From the NCBI GenBank assembly GCA_020050695.1, contig JAGVKI010000240.1, positions 1 through 11,678 on the forward strand: 11,678 nt of DNA, given 5' to 3'. Under the pieces are notes generated by a model. It ran no database searches, was not told where the DNA came from, and saw only the letters and a program-made list of their open reading frames with translations. This document shows, piece after piece, positions 1-9,100 of the stretch. Every line of letters begins with the position of its first letter. Within the stretch, counting starts at the first letter, position 1. The translations under genes and the position numbers were made by a program. The DNA is from Alphaproteobacteria bacterium. GTDB lineage: Bacteria > Pseudomonadota > Alphaproteobacteria > Rickettsiales > SXRF01.

Positions 1-281
1 CCCTCAGTAATGGCTTCCCTCTGAGCGTTTAATCGCTCCTGGACATTAGTGAGGGCTGAATTCAGTGTATCGTTAAACTCAGTATTGGTAAAGCCGGAGA
101 GGTCTTGGAGCCATTGCGCACCCTTCATATCCTGACCGGCAAGGTCTGGGGCGGGGCCATCCGGATCTGGATTAAGCGCGGTATAGGCCCATATGCCTTC
201 ACCTGTTTGCATGATACCCGCGTTGCTATTTACATCGCTGAGTACTTGCCCTAATGCATCGCGCTGATTCTCAGTCACCAT
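1..281 (-). CDS. Hypothetical protein, N-terminal 93 residues, cut by the window edge
   Basis: Reading leftwards from an ATG at 281-279, the frame stays open to the window edge, so the C-terminus is missing. The start is supported by AAGGAA (complement of 291-296), nine bases upstream. The visible protein opens MVTENQRDALGQVLSD and is rich in Asn, Gln, Asp and Ala. It has no signal peptide, no hydrophobic segment and no cysteine, and it includes a Pro/Asp-rich stretch around residues 39-48. I do not recognise the family and assign no function. Its composition (Cys-free, Gln/Asn/Ala-rich) resembles the giant protein at the other end of the window, so it could be the start of another large exported or surface protein, but that is inference. 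It lies downstream of the beta-propeller gene on the same strand, after a 274-bp AT-rich gap, so it probably has its own promoter. Confidence 0.75.
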   Translation of the reverse strand, partial: MVTENQRDALGQVLSDVNSNAGIMQTGEGIWAYTALNPDPDGPAPDLAGQDMKGAQWLQDLSGFTNTEFNDTLNSALTNVQERLNAQREAITE

Positions 282-555
282 AATGATAATTTCCTTGCCA
301 AATCGTAACGGTTGGTCACGGTTGTATAATTATTAACTGTCTTAAATATTATCATGTAATACGTGCATAAAATATGAAGATTAAATGACAAGAGGTTTTT
401 TTTATTTATCAATATAAATCAATGTATTAATCGGGCATTCTGTGGGCATACGCGCAGATTTTTGTGCTAAAAACATTCATTATGGCTCTTTAAAGTAATA
501 GGTATCGATACTGCTTTTTGCGTGTTGATTCATGATCCCCGCGCTGAGCCAGCAG
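282..555. other. AT-rich spacer between two - strand genes
   Basis: This gap separates the stop of the beta-propeller gene from the start of the left partial gene. Apart from the AAGGAA ribosome binding site at 291-296 it holds no ORF I can support. On the - strand a TTGTCA-like hexamer about 16 bases before a TATGCA-like hexamer (roughly 365-395) could be a promoter for the left gene, but the match is weak. A perfect 10-bp palindrome, GTATCGATAC, lies at 502-511. I see no convincing GC-rich hairpin followed by a T-run that would terminate the beta-propeller gene. Confidence 0.5.
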
Positions 556-1464
556 CTATTCCAGGCGTGCGAAACAGATGCCTGTTCCGCCGTAGTTGTT
601 GCCATTATAAAACATGTAGGTCTGGTCGCGATGCTCCCAAACGGCACCGTAACAAATCATCTCGCAGTCGGGACCCTGCGCAGATACATCCAGCCCGATT
701 TCATTATCTTTACGTATCCAGTTTTTACCATCGGCTGATTGCGCATACCCCAGGTGATAAGGTTTGGAAAAGCTGCGGATGGAATAATACATGTGGTACA
801 TGCCATCTTTGCGGATGACGTAAGGCCTGCCAAAACCATGCTCATCACCTTCCGGTTCGAAGCAGGTATAGCCTTCATCTCCCCAGGTTAAACCATCGTT
901 TGATTCAAGATATTTGACGTTATAGTGCGGCAGTTTCTTGCCATTATGCTCGACCCAGCGGCTGCCTGCGATATACCACATTTTCCATAGAGCGCCTTCG
1001 TGAATGATGAAGGGTGCTGTCCTGAAAAACGTTTCCTTGTCGGTGTGGCCAATAATCGGTGCCTGCTGGTATCGCTCAAACGATTCGCCGCCATCGTGGC
1101 TGATCGCAAGTCCGGAAAATAAAAAATACGGTACCTGCCCACCAAGTTGAAAACCGCCGTAATATAAATAAATCGTATCGTCACGGCGCATTGCGCATAC
1201 CGGTATCACGCCATTATCATCAAATGTACCGGGCTTGCCGATATTCAAAACAGGTTTTGGGCTTACGCCAATAATGTTTTTAGGATTGTCGGCGCTAACG
1301 TCCACATAGCCAATCCTGCTTATGTTTTTGTCTGCACGAAAGGCGCAATAAATGCGTATGACATCGTCATTGAGGCGCAAGGGAACAGGCAGCGCCGCAT
1401 GTGTGAGTGCCCATTCATTATCCCTGTCGGCACAATAAATGACCCCGTGTTTTGTCCAGCGCAT
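556..1464 (-). CDS. GH43/GH32-like five-bladed beta-propeller protein (glycosidase superfamily)
   Basis: The gene encodes 302 residues from ATG 1464-1462 to TAG at 558-556. The pattern matches a widespread family of about 300-residue beta-propeller proteins related to GH43/GH32/GH68. It shows MRWTKHG at the start, RIYCAFR (37-43), IGYVDV, then GTFDDNGV (79-86) with the acidic pair typical of the superfamily. Further repeated propeller-blade motifs follow (YLYYGG, ISHDGGESF, KMWYIAG, ESNDGLTW, MYYSIR, AQSADGKNW), and it ends near YMFYNGNNYGGTG. There is no signal peptide, so it is probably cytoplasmic. Relatives often lie in O-antigen, capsule or other glycan loci; the substrate cannot be read from sequence. 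The frame extends upstream to a GTG at 1542 that has a better ribosome binding site (AAGG, complement of 1549-1552, spacer 6). That would add 26 hydrophobic residues foreign to the family, so I prefer 1464, where a weak GAAGAG precedes the start. Confidence 0.85.
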   Translation of the reverse strand: MRWTKHGVIYCADRDNEWALTHAALPVPLRLNDDVIRIYCAFRADKNISRIGYVDVSADNPKNIIGVSPKPVLNIGKPGTFDDNGVIPVCAMRRDDTIYLYYGGFQLGGQVPYFLFSGLAISHDGGESFERYQQAPIIGHTDKETFFRTAPFIIHEGALWKMWYIAGSRWVEHNGKKLPHYNVKYLESNDGLTWGDEGYTCFEPEGDEHGFGRPYVIRKDGMYHMYYSIRSFSKPYHLGYAQSADGKNWIRKDNEIGLDVSAQGPDCEMICYGAVWEHRDQTYMFYNGNNYGGTGICFARLE

Positions 1465-1561
1465 GAATATGATCTCTTCGAATAAAAAGTAAGCGCACCG
1501 CGAGATAAGTAATAACGATTCTCCGGTAAACCAGCCTATCACATCCTACCTTGTTGAAAAA

Positions 1562-1608
1562 GATAGAATAATGCATGGCAATACGCCTTATGGCGGTGTT
1601 TTTCTATC
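1562..1608. repeat. Nested inverted repeat ending in a T-run
   Basis: The outer arms are GATAGAA (1562-1568) and TTCTATC (1602-1608), a perfect 7-bp complement. Nested inside are CGCC (1584-1587) and GGCG (1592-1595) around a TTAT loop. The T-run at 1599-1603 follows the inner hairpin on the + strand, so that hairpin could act as a weak terminator. No + strand gene lies upstream, so the element could instead end a small RNA, or be an operator or leader structure for the - strand gene. Function is unassigned. Confidence 0.35.
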
Positions 1609-1621
1609 CTTTACCGTTGGT

Positions 1622-1627
1622 TATAAT
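1622..1627 (+). promoter_or_regulatory. Candidate -10 box (TATAAT)
   Basis: TATAAT matches the sigma-70 -10 consensus exactly and lies in the divergent spacer, oriented toward the + strand genes. A TG occurs just upstream but one base too far for a canonical extended -10. The region about 17 bp upstream is T-rich with no TTGACA-like hexamer. A start point around 1634 would give the 1904 gene a leader of about 270 bases and would include the possible 41-codon ORF. The exact box in AT-rich DNA may be chance. Confidence 0.35.
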
Positions 1628-1666
1628 TGGGGGCTGAATCACCGTAAAGCCTAAGGCCCAATATCC

Positions 1667-1792
1667 ATGGGAGGGAATAGGGTCGCCACAAGTAAATCAT
1701 ATCAAATATTTTTGATTATTGAAATTGGAATAATATTAATATTCATATGGTTGATTATTGCATCTTACACTCATCAGTATGATTTTTATTAA
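1667..1792 (+). CDS. Possible 41-aa single-pass membrane microprotein
   Basis: An ATG at 1667 opens a 41-codon frame closed by TAA at 1790-1792. The predicted protein begins MGGNRVATSKSYQ and continues with a long hydrophobic run (about residues 14-32, with one Glu at 19), then a polar tail ending HQYDFY. This is the layout of a small bitopic inner-membrane protein with a positive N-terminus. An upstream in-frame TAA at 1652-1654 makes this the first ATG, and AAGG (1653-1656) precedes it by ten bases, a little far. The caution is that AT-rich DNA codes mainly for Ile, Phe, Leu and Tyr by default, so the hydrophobic run may reflect base composition only. It lies in the same direction as, and 111 bp before, the 1904 gene. 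Confidence 0.25.
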   Translation: MGGNRVATSKSYQIFLIIEIGIILIFIWLIIASYTHQYDFY

Positions 1793-1824
1793 CGTCACAA
1801 TAAATTAATACAGGCTTCAAGCAA

Positions 1825-1839
1825 CGTTAACAATTAACG
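1825..1839. promoter_or_regulatory. Small dyad, possible operator
   Basis: CGTTAA (1825-1830) and TTAACG (1834-1839) are perfect complements separated by CAA. The 15-bp symmetric site lies 65 bases upstream of the 1904 start, where an operator would be expected. TTAACG could also serve as a poor -35 element, with an AT-rich sequence at 1854-1862 as -10, but that promoter match is weak. Hairpin or protein-binding roles cannot be separated by eye. Confidence 0.3.
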
Positions 1840-1893
1840 ATTAGAATGAAGGGTAATAATTAATAAAAGCCATATTTTTCATAAATGGCCATT

Positions 1894-1899
1894 GGGGAG
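1894..1899 (+). promoter_or_regulatory. Ribosome binding site that sets the 1904 start
   Basis: GGGGAG lies four bases before ATG 1904 and is the best Shine-Dalgarno match in the region. It argues for ATG 1904 rather than the upstream in-frame TTG at 1892, which would place the site inside the coding region. An inverted repeat GCCAT/ATGGC (1869-1873 and 1885-1889) lies just upstream and could form a weak hairpin next to the site. Confidence 0.65.
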
Positions 1900-1903
1900 C
1901 AGT

Positions 1904-2212
1904 ATGGGACAGAAACCACTTGTTTATCATACATTTATTTCCGAATTCAAGGGGGCAGACGCCAAGGAGGTCATTCAGGCGGTCTATGAGGATGCAAAGC
2001 AAGGCACCGGCGCTACTTTTCAGGAGTGGTGGGATTATCAGAAAAAACTCTGGAGCAAAAAATACGGCGTAGACATTCCCGAGTCACCCGATTCGCCGGA
2101 CGCATCTCAAAAGCTGCTCGATATATTGGTGGATGTGGGGGCATTGGAAGTCGGCCCAAAGAATCTTAGGGCAGCGGTAGACGGCACGGGTTCATCAGGT
2201 CGAATCAGGTAG
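1904..2212 (+). CDS. Hypothetical 102-aa protein directly upstream of the giant gene
   Basis: ATG 1904 with a GGGGAG site gives 102 residues ending in TAG (2210-2212). The protein begins MGQKPLVYHTFISEFKGADA. Its middle is aromatic and Lys-rich (FQEWWDYQKKLWSKKYG, about residues 35-51), followed by an acidic Pro/Ser linker (DIPESPDSPDASQ) and a short predicted helix (KLLDILVDVGALEV). It has no cysteine, signal peptide or membrane segment, and I do not recognise the family. The stop lies only six bases before the first ATG of the giant ORF and in the same frame, which implies co-transcription and probably translational coupling. It could be a small partner such as a chaperone or immunity-like protein of the giant product, or the true N-terminus of that product cut off by a nonsense change or a sequencing error. 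Confidence 0.7.
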   Translation: MGQKPLVYHTFISEFKGADAKEVIQAVYEDAKQGTGATFQEWWDYQKKLWSKKYGVDIPESPDSPDASQKLLDILVDVGALEVGPKNLRAAVDGTGSSGRIR

Positions 2213-2218
2213 TCGCCA

Positions 2219-3169
2219 ATGCCGGTAAACGATCCCAGGGAGAGAATGGCGAACCAGCTTTTGATGCGCGGTCATGCGACCGTGGATCAGATACTGCACG
2301 CCTCTTTCGGCGAATGGCCACCCAAGGGATTGAATATTGTCGGGCAGAACACGCAGTCCGTGAAGCTGATGCCGCTTCTGGAAATGATGGAGCCGTACTT
2401 CAAGGATAAATCATTCTTATCGCGAATATTTGCGCAGATACAGGAAGTGCGAAATATTGGTGGGCGCGGCAGCGTTTCCGGTGACCGTGCAATCGGCATA
2501 AACAATCACTTGCCTGAATGGCTTGTTGGTGAGCGCCCGGTAAACCCGGTTATGGGGCATGAAGTCGTACATATCATGCAGGGTGATCACGCAACCCGCG
2601 CCGTAGAGTTCGGGCCGGGGCGGGACGCTGCAATCAGGTCACAAGTCGGTGATGCGACGCCAGATAGCGTGGGGCGATTCTTTGATCAGTATCTGGAAGA
2701 CCGAACCGTTCCCAGGGAACGCACCCCCCATAACAATGTGAATCCTGCAAGGCCGGAGTATCTTGAAAACACGCTGGAGATACAGGCGCGCGTACATCAG
2801 GTCATGCAGCACGGGTATCCGCAGTGGGGAAGGCTGCCAACGAATCGCGAACAACTGCTGGTTGCCCTTCAGGATTCCGGCATGGAACTTCCTCAAAAGG
2901 TGCTTGATCAGCTTGAACGCTCTCCGACAATAGAACAAACGCGCCGCATCTTTTCTAAAGGTGTGGGAGCAACCGGCCCTGCCTGGTCACTTCAGAACGT
3001 CCAAAACAGGCTTACGCCTCAAGGACAGGAACTGTTCTACGAGCGTATCATGACGGCTTCATACGCCGATCTTATCGAGATGTATGGCGATAAGCTGGGA
3101 CGCGAACGTTTCGGGCTCGGCAAGAACCCGCGTGCACAAGTGCGCATGCTGGTAGAAGCCGAACGGCCG
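2219..3169 (+). other. Zincin-like metallopeptidase domain of the giant protein
   Basis: This covers residues 1-317. The signature HEVVHIMQGDH starts at H114, giving His114, Glu115 and His118 as two zinc ligands and the general base of an HExxH zincin. A third ligand could be Glu187 in LEIQAR (or Glu183), about 70 residues downstream in a Glu-x-x-Ala context as in gluzincin-type folds. A conserved-looking stretch with IGINNHLPEW precedes the motif, as a strand before the active-site helix would. The motif is short and could occur by chance, but its setting (hydrophobic V-V-x-I-M pattern after His-Glu, downstream Glu-Ala) is right. Substrate unknown. Confidence 0.6.
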
Positions 3170-6100
3170 CCGGAAGAGCGCAGGCCCGTTCAGCCGGAAC
3201 CTGAAGAACCGCAGCGCCCACGCAGGCGTGCCGTCACAGGTGAAGAAAAGCCCAAAGCAGAAGCTGCAAAACCCAAAACCATTGCCAACTCAGCGAATCC
3301 CCTGGCTGCGGCTGCAGAGCGCGGGCTGGTAGGGCAGGGTATCGTTCGCGGCCAGAAAGTGGGCGAACTGGGGGTGATTGGCAATGAGGCTGACCTTGAC
3401 GCTATCAGACGCCAGCTGCAAAATAACAGCATTGAGTTTGAAGAAACGGAAATCAGGGGCAGAAAAGGACTGCGTATCAAAGGTGCAGATGCTGCGGCAT
3501 TGCTGGATATTCTTCCTGAAGGCTGGAAGCAGCAGAACCCAGACTTTGAACGTGTGATAAGAGAGAATCCGCCACCACCGCCGCCAGCTGGTGAAATTAC
3601 CAGGGAACAGCTTGTGGAAGAAAGGCAGAGGTTCCAGAAAGAGCGTACAGACGCGAATAAATGGCGTACTCTCAAAGGTAGGGAGCCTTTACCAGAGACT
3701 CAGGTAAGTGATGCGATGCTGCGTGCGCGCATTACACAGCGTCAGAATAATCCTGATTATTTCCGTTCCGACGGCAAACCATTGAATGCGCCGCGCACAT
3801 CGGGCGATCCTGAATTCCGTACCGCGGCAGGTGACCGCGCAGACCTGCTAAATTTTGATCGCCCTGAGATGGAAAATCGGGTGCCTCTGGAACAGTATCT
3901 CGAGATTCAGACGCGCGAAGCCATGCGTGGCCTTGAAGGAAGAGGTTTGGTTGCGGAGCGCAATTTTACTGACCGCAACGGTAAAACATCGCGTGTACTT
4001 CAGTTCATGGGCGAACCTGCAGAGCTCGAATCGCTCAAGCGGTACCTGGAATACATGAATATAGATACGAAGCTTCGTGTGTCACAGTCAGAAGGCAGGA
4101 CGGTGCTTCAGGTGGAGAAAGCAGCCGTTGAAGGCATGATGCCGCGGGAATTCGAAAGCAATCTCAATGAGCGTCGTGCGCAAAATACTCAGCCGCGCCC
4201 TGCTGTGCCGGGACAGCCATCTGATCCGCTACGCGTTGCAGCAGAATCTGGCCGCGTCGTGCAGGGTACCAATGGCCCGGGCGGCGGTAAAACAGCAACG
4301 CTGGCGGTATTCGGTAATCAGGTGCAGCTTGATGCAATAGCACAGCAGCTGACCGAAAGAGGTGTGAACTTTACCCGTGTGGAGCATAAAGGCAGACCTA
4401 TCATCAAGATCAGTGAGGCGGATGTAGCCAGGGTCGGTGAGGTGCTGCCGGAAAGCTGGAAAACCGCTAATCCTGCCTTTGATGCCGCGCTGCGCAGCCC
4501 TAATGGCCGCACAACGGGTGTTCCTGATTTTAGCTCCGCTGCAGTACCGCCGCCGCCTGTTGAAACGGCATCGGGTGTTACGGAGCCGCTGCCTCGCGGC
4601 GCTGCTGTCACAGAGGCTGGGCTCAGGTCAGCGATTGAATCGGCAACCTATACCAACCGCAGTGGCGTGACAGGCCCGCATCCGGGAGCTGCGACATTAC
4701 CTGACGCCATCGATCTTGCCAAGGTAACGGCTGAACTGAATAACCGCGGTATTACGGGCGTACGTTTTCTTGATAGCGGCACCACCAAGATTGTACTTGA
4801 GGGTATCTCCAGTGACGGCAAACCCATCGCCATCCAGATTTCCAGTGAGGATGGCCGGCCTCCTAAGCTGCCAAATTCACCAGACGTTCTGCAGCCTGAA
4901 GGGCGTTTTTCAGTCAGTGATGTCAATTTCGAAATCAGCGAACGCGTACGCACCGTCAAAAGTCATCCTGGCTCCATTCAGCCAAGCCAGCTGAACGCTC
5001 TGGTCGAGCAGTTGCATGCACAGGGCATGATGTGGACAGACCCCAATATCAATAATGTGGGGATTAATGCAGAAGGAAAACTGGTTGTTATCGACACAGG
5101 TGATTTAAGGCCGTTCGATAAAACGAATGCCACGGAAGTTGCTGCTGCCGAACAGGTTTTAAAAACAGCCAAAGACCAGATAGCTAGCCAGCAAACTGAA
5201 TATGAAACCAGGGCGAGGGGTACTGCCACAACGCCTGTCACCGAACCTACCGCGCCGCGTCCTGCGGCTCCTGTACAACCAGCCGATCCTCTGCGTACAG
5301 CCGCAGAGTCGGGTCGTGTCGTGCAAGGCACTAATGGCCCTGGTGGCGGCAAAACAGCAACGCTTGCGGTATTCGGCAATCAGGCGCAGCTTGATGCGGT
5401 AGCGCAGCAACTGACAGAACGCGGCGTGAATTTTACCCGTGCGGAACATAAGGGTAAGCCGGTTATCCGAATTACGGATGCGGATGTGCCTAAAGTAGGT
5501 GAGATGCTGCCCGAGGCCTGGAAAGCGGCAAACCCTGCATTTGAAGCAGCGCTGCGCAGCCCTACGGGACGCACCACCGGTGTTGCCGATTTCAACACAG
5601 CACCTGCGGAACCAGCTGCGCGTCCGGTAGAACCTCCGGTAGCGCGTCCGGTTGAACCGCCAGCAGTACGCCCGGTAGTTACAACTCCCGTCGCACCAAC
5701 AACGGGTGGTCGTTATCAAAGCAGTATTGATGGATTGAACAGGTCAGCAGGACGCCTGCATACGACGGGCCGTCCATTAAACTGGGCGCTCATGCTAACC
5801 GGCGGAAAGGGTCTGTGGGATCAGGCGAAATCCGGCGAACTGTATACACTGCATGGCGCAGAGGCCGGTACGATGTTTGGTGCAGGCCTTGCCGGTGAAT
5901 TCGGTTCAGTGGTAGGTAGAAGCGGCGCTGGTGTTCCATGGTCAGAAATGACTACACGTTCGCAAAAGGCTGGCGCTGTGCTGCGCGGTACAGCTGTAGC
6001 GGCCGCCCCGTTGATTGTAAAAGACGGTGTCACCGATGTGCTGCATTCGTTTGGTTATCACACCAGTGAAGCCGATCGCACTGCTACCCAGGAGCGCCAG

Positions 6101-9100
6101 CGCAGAGAAAATGCAAGTGGTACGGGCTTCTTCTATGGTGTTGGTGACGCAAGAACGCATGATGCATTCCGCGGCGCCACCAAAATTGTAGCCGGTGCTG
6201 AAGGTACGTATATCGTAGGGCGTACCGCTGTGAACGCAGGTCGCTCGCTTTTTGTAAAGCAGGCAGAACAGCAGATTGCCAAACAGGTAGTCAAGACGGC
6301 GGGTGCTAAACTGGCTGGCGCAGCGGTAGGCGCATTTATTCCTGGCGTCAATATTATCATGGCTGCCGATATGGCCGCCGATCTTGCCGTAGCATCGGCA
6401 GAGCGTCATACGGAAGAAGGCCTCAACGCCATGAATGCGGGTATCGCAACCTGGCATAGCGTAAGGACACGTTTACCTGCGGCAAGCGCCGGCACTATTG
6501 AAATGTGGCGCGAAGTAGGGGATTACCGAGATCTGGATGCTACACGCGCATCCTATCGCACCCGGATCGCTACCGATGGCATACCCGATGATAAGATGGA
6601 CGCCTATGTTACTGCCCTTGCACAAAAGAAAGCATATGAGCAGGGCATTGCTAATTTAGAAGCACGCAAGAACGCAGAGCAGGATCCAACAGCTAAACAG
6701 GCGATTGAGCAGCAGCAGACCCAGCTTCGCACAGGCCTTACCGCCATTACGCAGCGCACTGACGCCATGGGCACGCAGCTGCGTGAAGAGCGTGAGCGCA
6801 CGGTCAGTGAGCGTATCAACAGCAATCCGAACCTGACACAAGACCAGAAGACGGAGCAACTCGGACGTATACGTGCGGATACAGATTATCTGCTCGGAAC
6901 GCGCCGTCTCGATGAATTGTCAGGCATCAACAGGTCGTTGCAACGCGCTGAAACCAGGGTTGCAGAAGACGGCGTGGCATTTGGCACACGTGCCCGTTCG
7001 GTCGAAATACTCAGCCAGTATCCTAGTATCTATACACCGCTTAAGAATTCCGGTTTGCTGGAGCAACTCGATGACGCCACGCTAAGCGGCAGGCGCACCT
7101 ATACCGGTACGGACGGACAGCCGACTACCTATGCCAGCGGCCTTGATCTCAGCTTTAAGATCCGGGATCGCCAGAACCAGTTGGCAGACGAAATCAACAC
7201 GATCGAAGCCAGGTTGAACAATGGCCCTATGGGCGGGTTCTCCCAGCCTGGGCTTGGCCATCAGGCATCTTCATCGGCCATGGGGTATGAAGGCGGCAAT
7301 ACGGCGTATAACGATGCCGTAACGCACATGATTCATGGGCATAACGATAATAGCTACAGCACGTCGCTTGGCCGCCTGCAGGCATACCAGCGTACCTTGA
7401 TGGACAGTGGCCGCGTTACCGACAACAGCCCAGAAGGTAAAGCGCTTCAAGATGTTAATAAGGCGCTCGAAAAAGTCCGCCTGATGTACCAGCTGGAACA
7501 GGCCAGGAAAGAACTCGATAAGAGCGGTATCGTCCAGATAGACGAAATGGGCGCAGACGGCAAGCCAACGGGACGTAAGATCAGCTATCCATCCTTTGCC
7601 TCAATGGTTCAAATGGACATGCAGGCCGAGGCCGCCCGCAACCGTGAGGTGGCCAGCCAGACCGCCGCTGCTGAAGGCCAGTATCAGGCATTGGTGCGTG
7701 CGGCAGAGCCATTCGATATTGACCGCGAACTGGATCGTACCATCGATCAGGCACGTGACCTGGTTGCACCGCAGAACTACCTGACAAACGACAATGCTTC
7801 GCCCAGCACACCCCAGGAACTGCAAATTGCCCTTGCGCGTGAAAACGGCCTGCTTAGTCCTGAAGCAGTAACCGGCGCACGCCAGCAACTGGATACGGAA
7901 ATCACCGCTATCAGAGAAGCGATGAAAAATGATCCGGAACTACAGCGTGCGCGTACGGAACTTGAAGCCATCAACCGTGAGACCGCGCCACTTAAAGAGC
8001 AGCTTCCTGCCTTGATCCAGCAGGCGGAAATGGAGTTTGCACGCAACAAGGAAAAAGACATCAAGGCTGAACTGGACGCTTTGAATGCGCAGCGTCCACA
8101 GCCGGGAACCGAAGCGGCGGTGAATGCCCAGAAAGCCACTCTCCAGGGCAAGCTGCAAACTATCCAGGGGCAGATTACCGCTAACCGTATTACCGATCCT
8201 GAAGTACGCCGTGCGGCCGCTGATTATGTCGTGAATCCACGCTCGATGGACGATATGAAGCAGATGCAGACGCAGCTGACTACCGCTGTCAAAGACATGG
8301 AAGACAAGGCGCGCGCAGGCCAGCCAGCTGATCCGGCGCTGCCAGCGATGCGTGAGCAGCTTACCCGTATCCAGCGCCTGACCAGTGGTGACATGGCAAC
8401 CAATGTAACACGCACACAGGGCTTGCTGCAGCGTAAAGCAGAACTCGAAGGCAAGCTGAACGAAGTCAAGGGCAGGGTATATACCCGTGCGCAGGAACAG
8501 ATCAATGCAGCCACCCAGCGCGTTACGGCAAGCCTGTCTGAAACCGCAGGACAGGGGTTACAACAATACCAGAAAGATAACGAAGAGCTGTTCAAGAAGA
8601 TTTCTGATCGTGACGCACCGCCACTTACCGATGCGCAGCGCCAGGCCGCCCAGCCACAACTGAACGCATTATCGACAGCAAGGCGTGAATATGCCGAAGC
8701 CTCCCGCCTCATGGCAAGCGCTGAGCAGCCCACACCTCAGCAGATTACGCGGGCGCAGGTTGCACAGATGCAGCTGATGAAGGCCGAGCGCACCTATTAT
8801 GAATCGATTGATAAGGCCCAGCAGGAAAACAAAACTGCAGGCATGACGGCGCCCGCTGCGGATTCGCCGGAAGCAAAGCGCCGTAACGTGGTCGCCTTTG
8901 AAAACAGTAGCTTCAATACATGGGCAACCGAAGCGGTTAAAGTGGGTACAACGCCGCGTGGCCGCGAAGGTATTTCAGAGCTGATCGCGCTGCGCCAGGA
9001 ACTGCTTGCGGCGCGCACCGATGGCTCGCTGGCAGGTAACGCTGCTGGTAATCCACTGGCAGGCCAGCAGCGCATGTTCGATATAAAAGAACGCGCCGCG

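Larger units (their letters stand above)
1465..1903. promoter_or_regulatory. Divergent intergenic region, AT-rich
   Basis: This region of about 440 bp lies between the - strand propeller gene and the + strand operon, so promoters for both directions should be here. It is clearly more AT-rich than the genes, especially from about 1690 to 1885. Visible elements are a nested inverted repeat (1562-1608), a TATAAT box (1622-1627), a possible microprotein (1667-1792), a 15-bp dyad (1825-1839), a short inverted repeat GCCAT/ATGGC (1869-1873 and 1885-1889), and a ribosome binding site (1894-1899). If the propeller gene starts at GTG 1542, the region shrinks to about 360 bp. Confidence 0.6.

Noticed and set aside
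502-511. GTATCGATAC palindrome as an operator or recombination site
   Set aside because: It is a single 10-bp palindrome with no second copy, no flanking extension of the symmetry and no recombinase gene, so chance is a sufficient explanation.
522-1184. Other small frames overlapping the beta-propeller gene on both strands
   Set aside because: They are shadows of the well-supported gene at 556-1464, which matches a known family throughout its length.
1465-1542. Upstream GTG start for the beta-propeller gene
   Set aside because: It has a decent ribosome binding site but adds a hydrophobic N-terminus not expected in the family, whose members begin with the M-x-W-x-K-x-G pattern seen at 1464. 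It is kept only as an alternative.
4268-4300. GTNGPGGGKT in repeat units 3 and 4 as a P-loop (Walker A) motif
   Set aside because: The pattern GxxxxGK[ST] needs Gly where Asn occurs, and no Walker B or NTPase context follows. It looks like a Gly-rich loop of the repeat domain.
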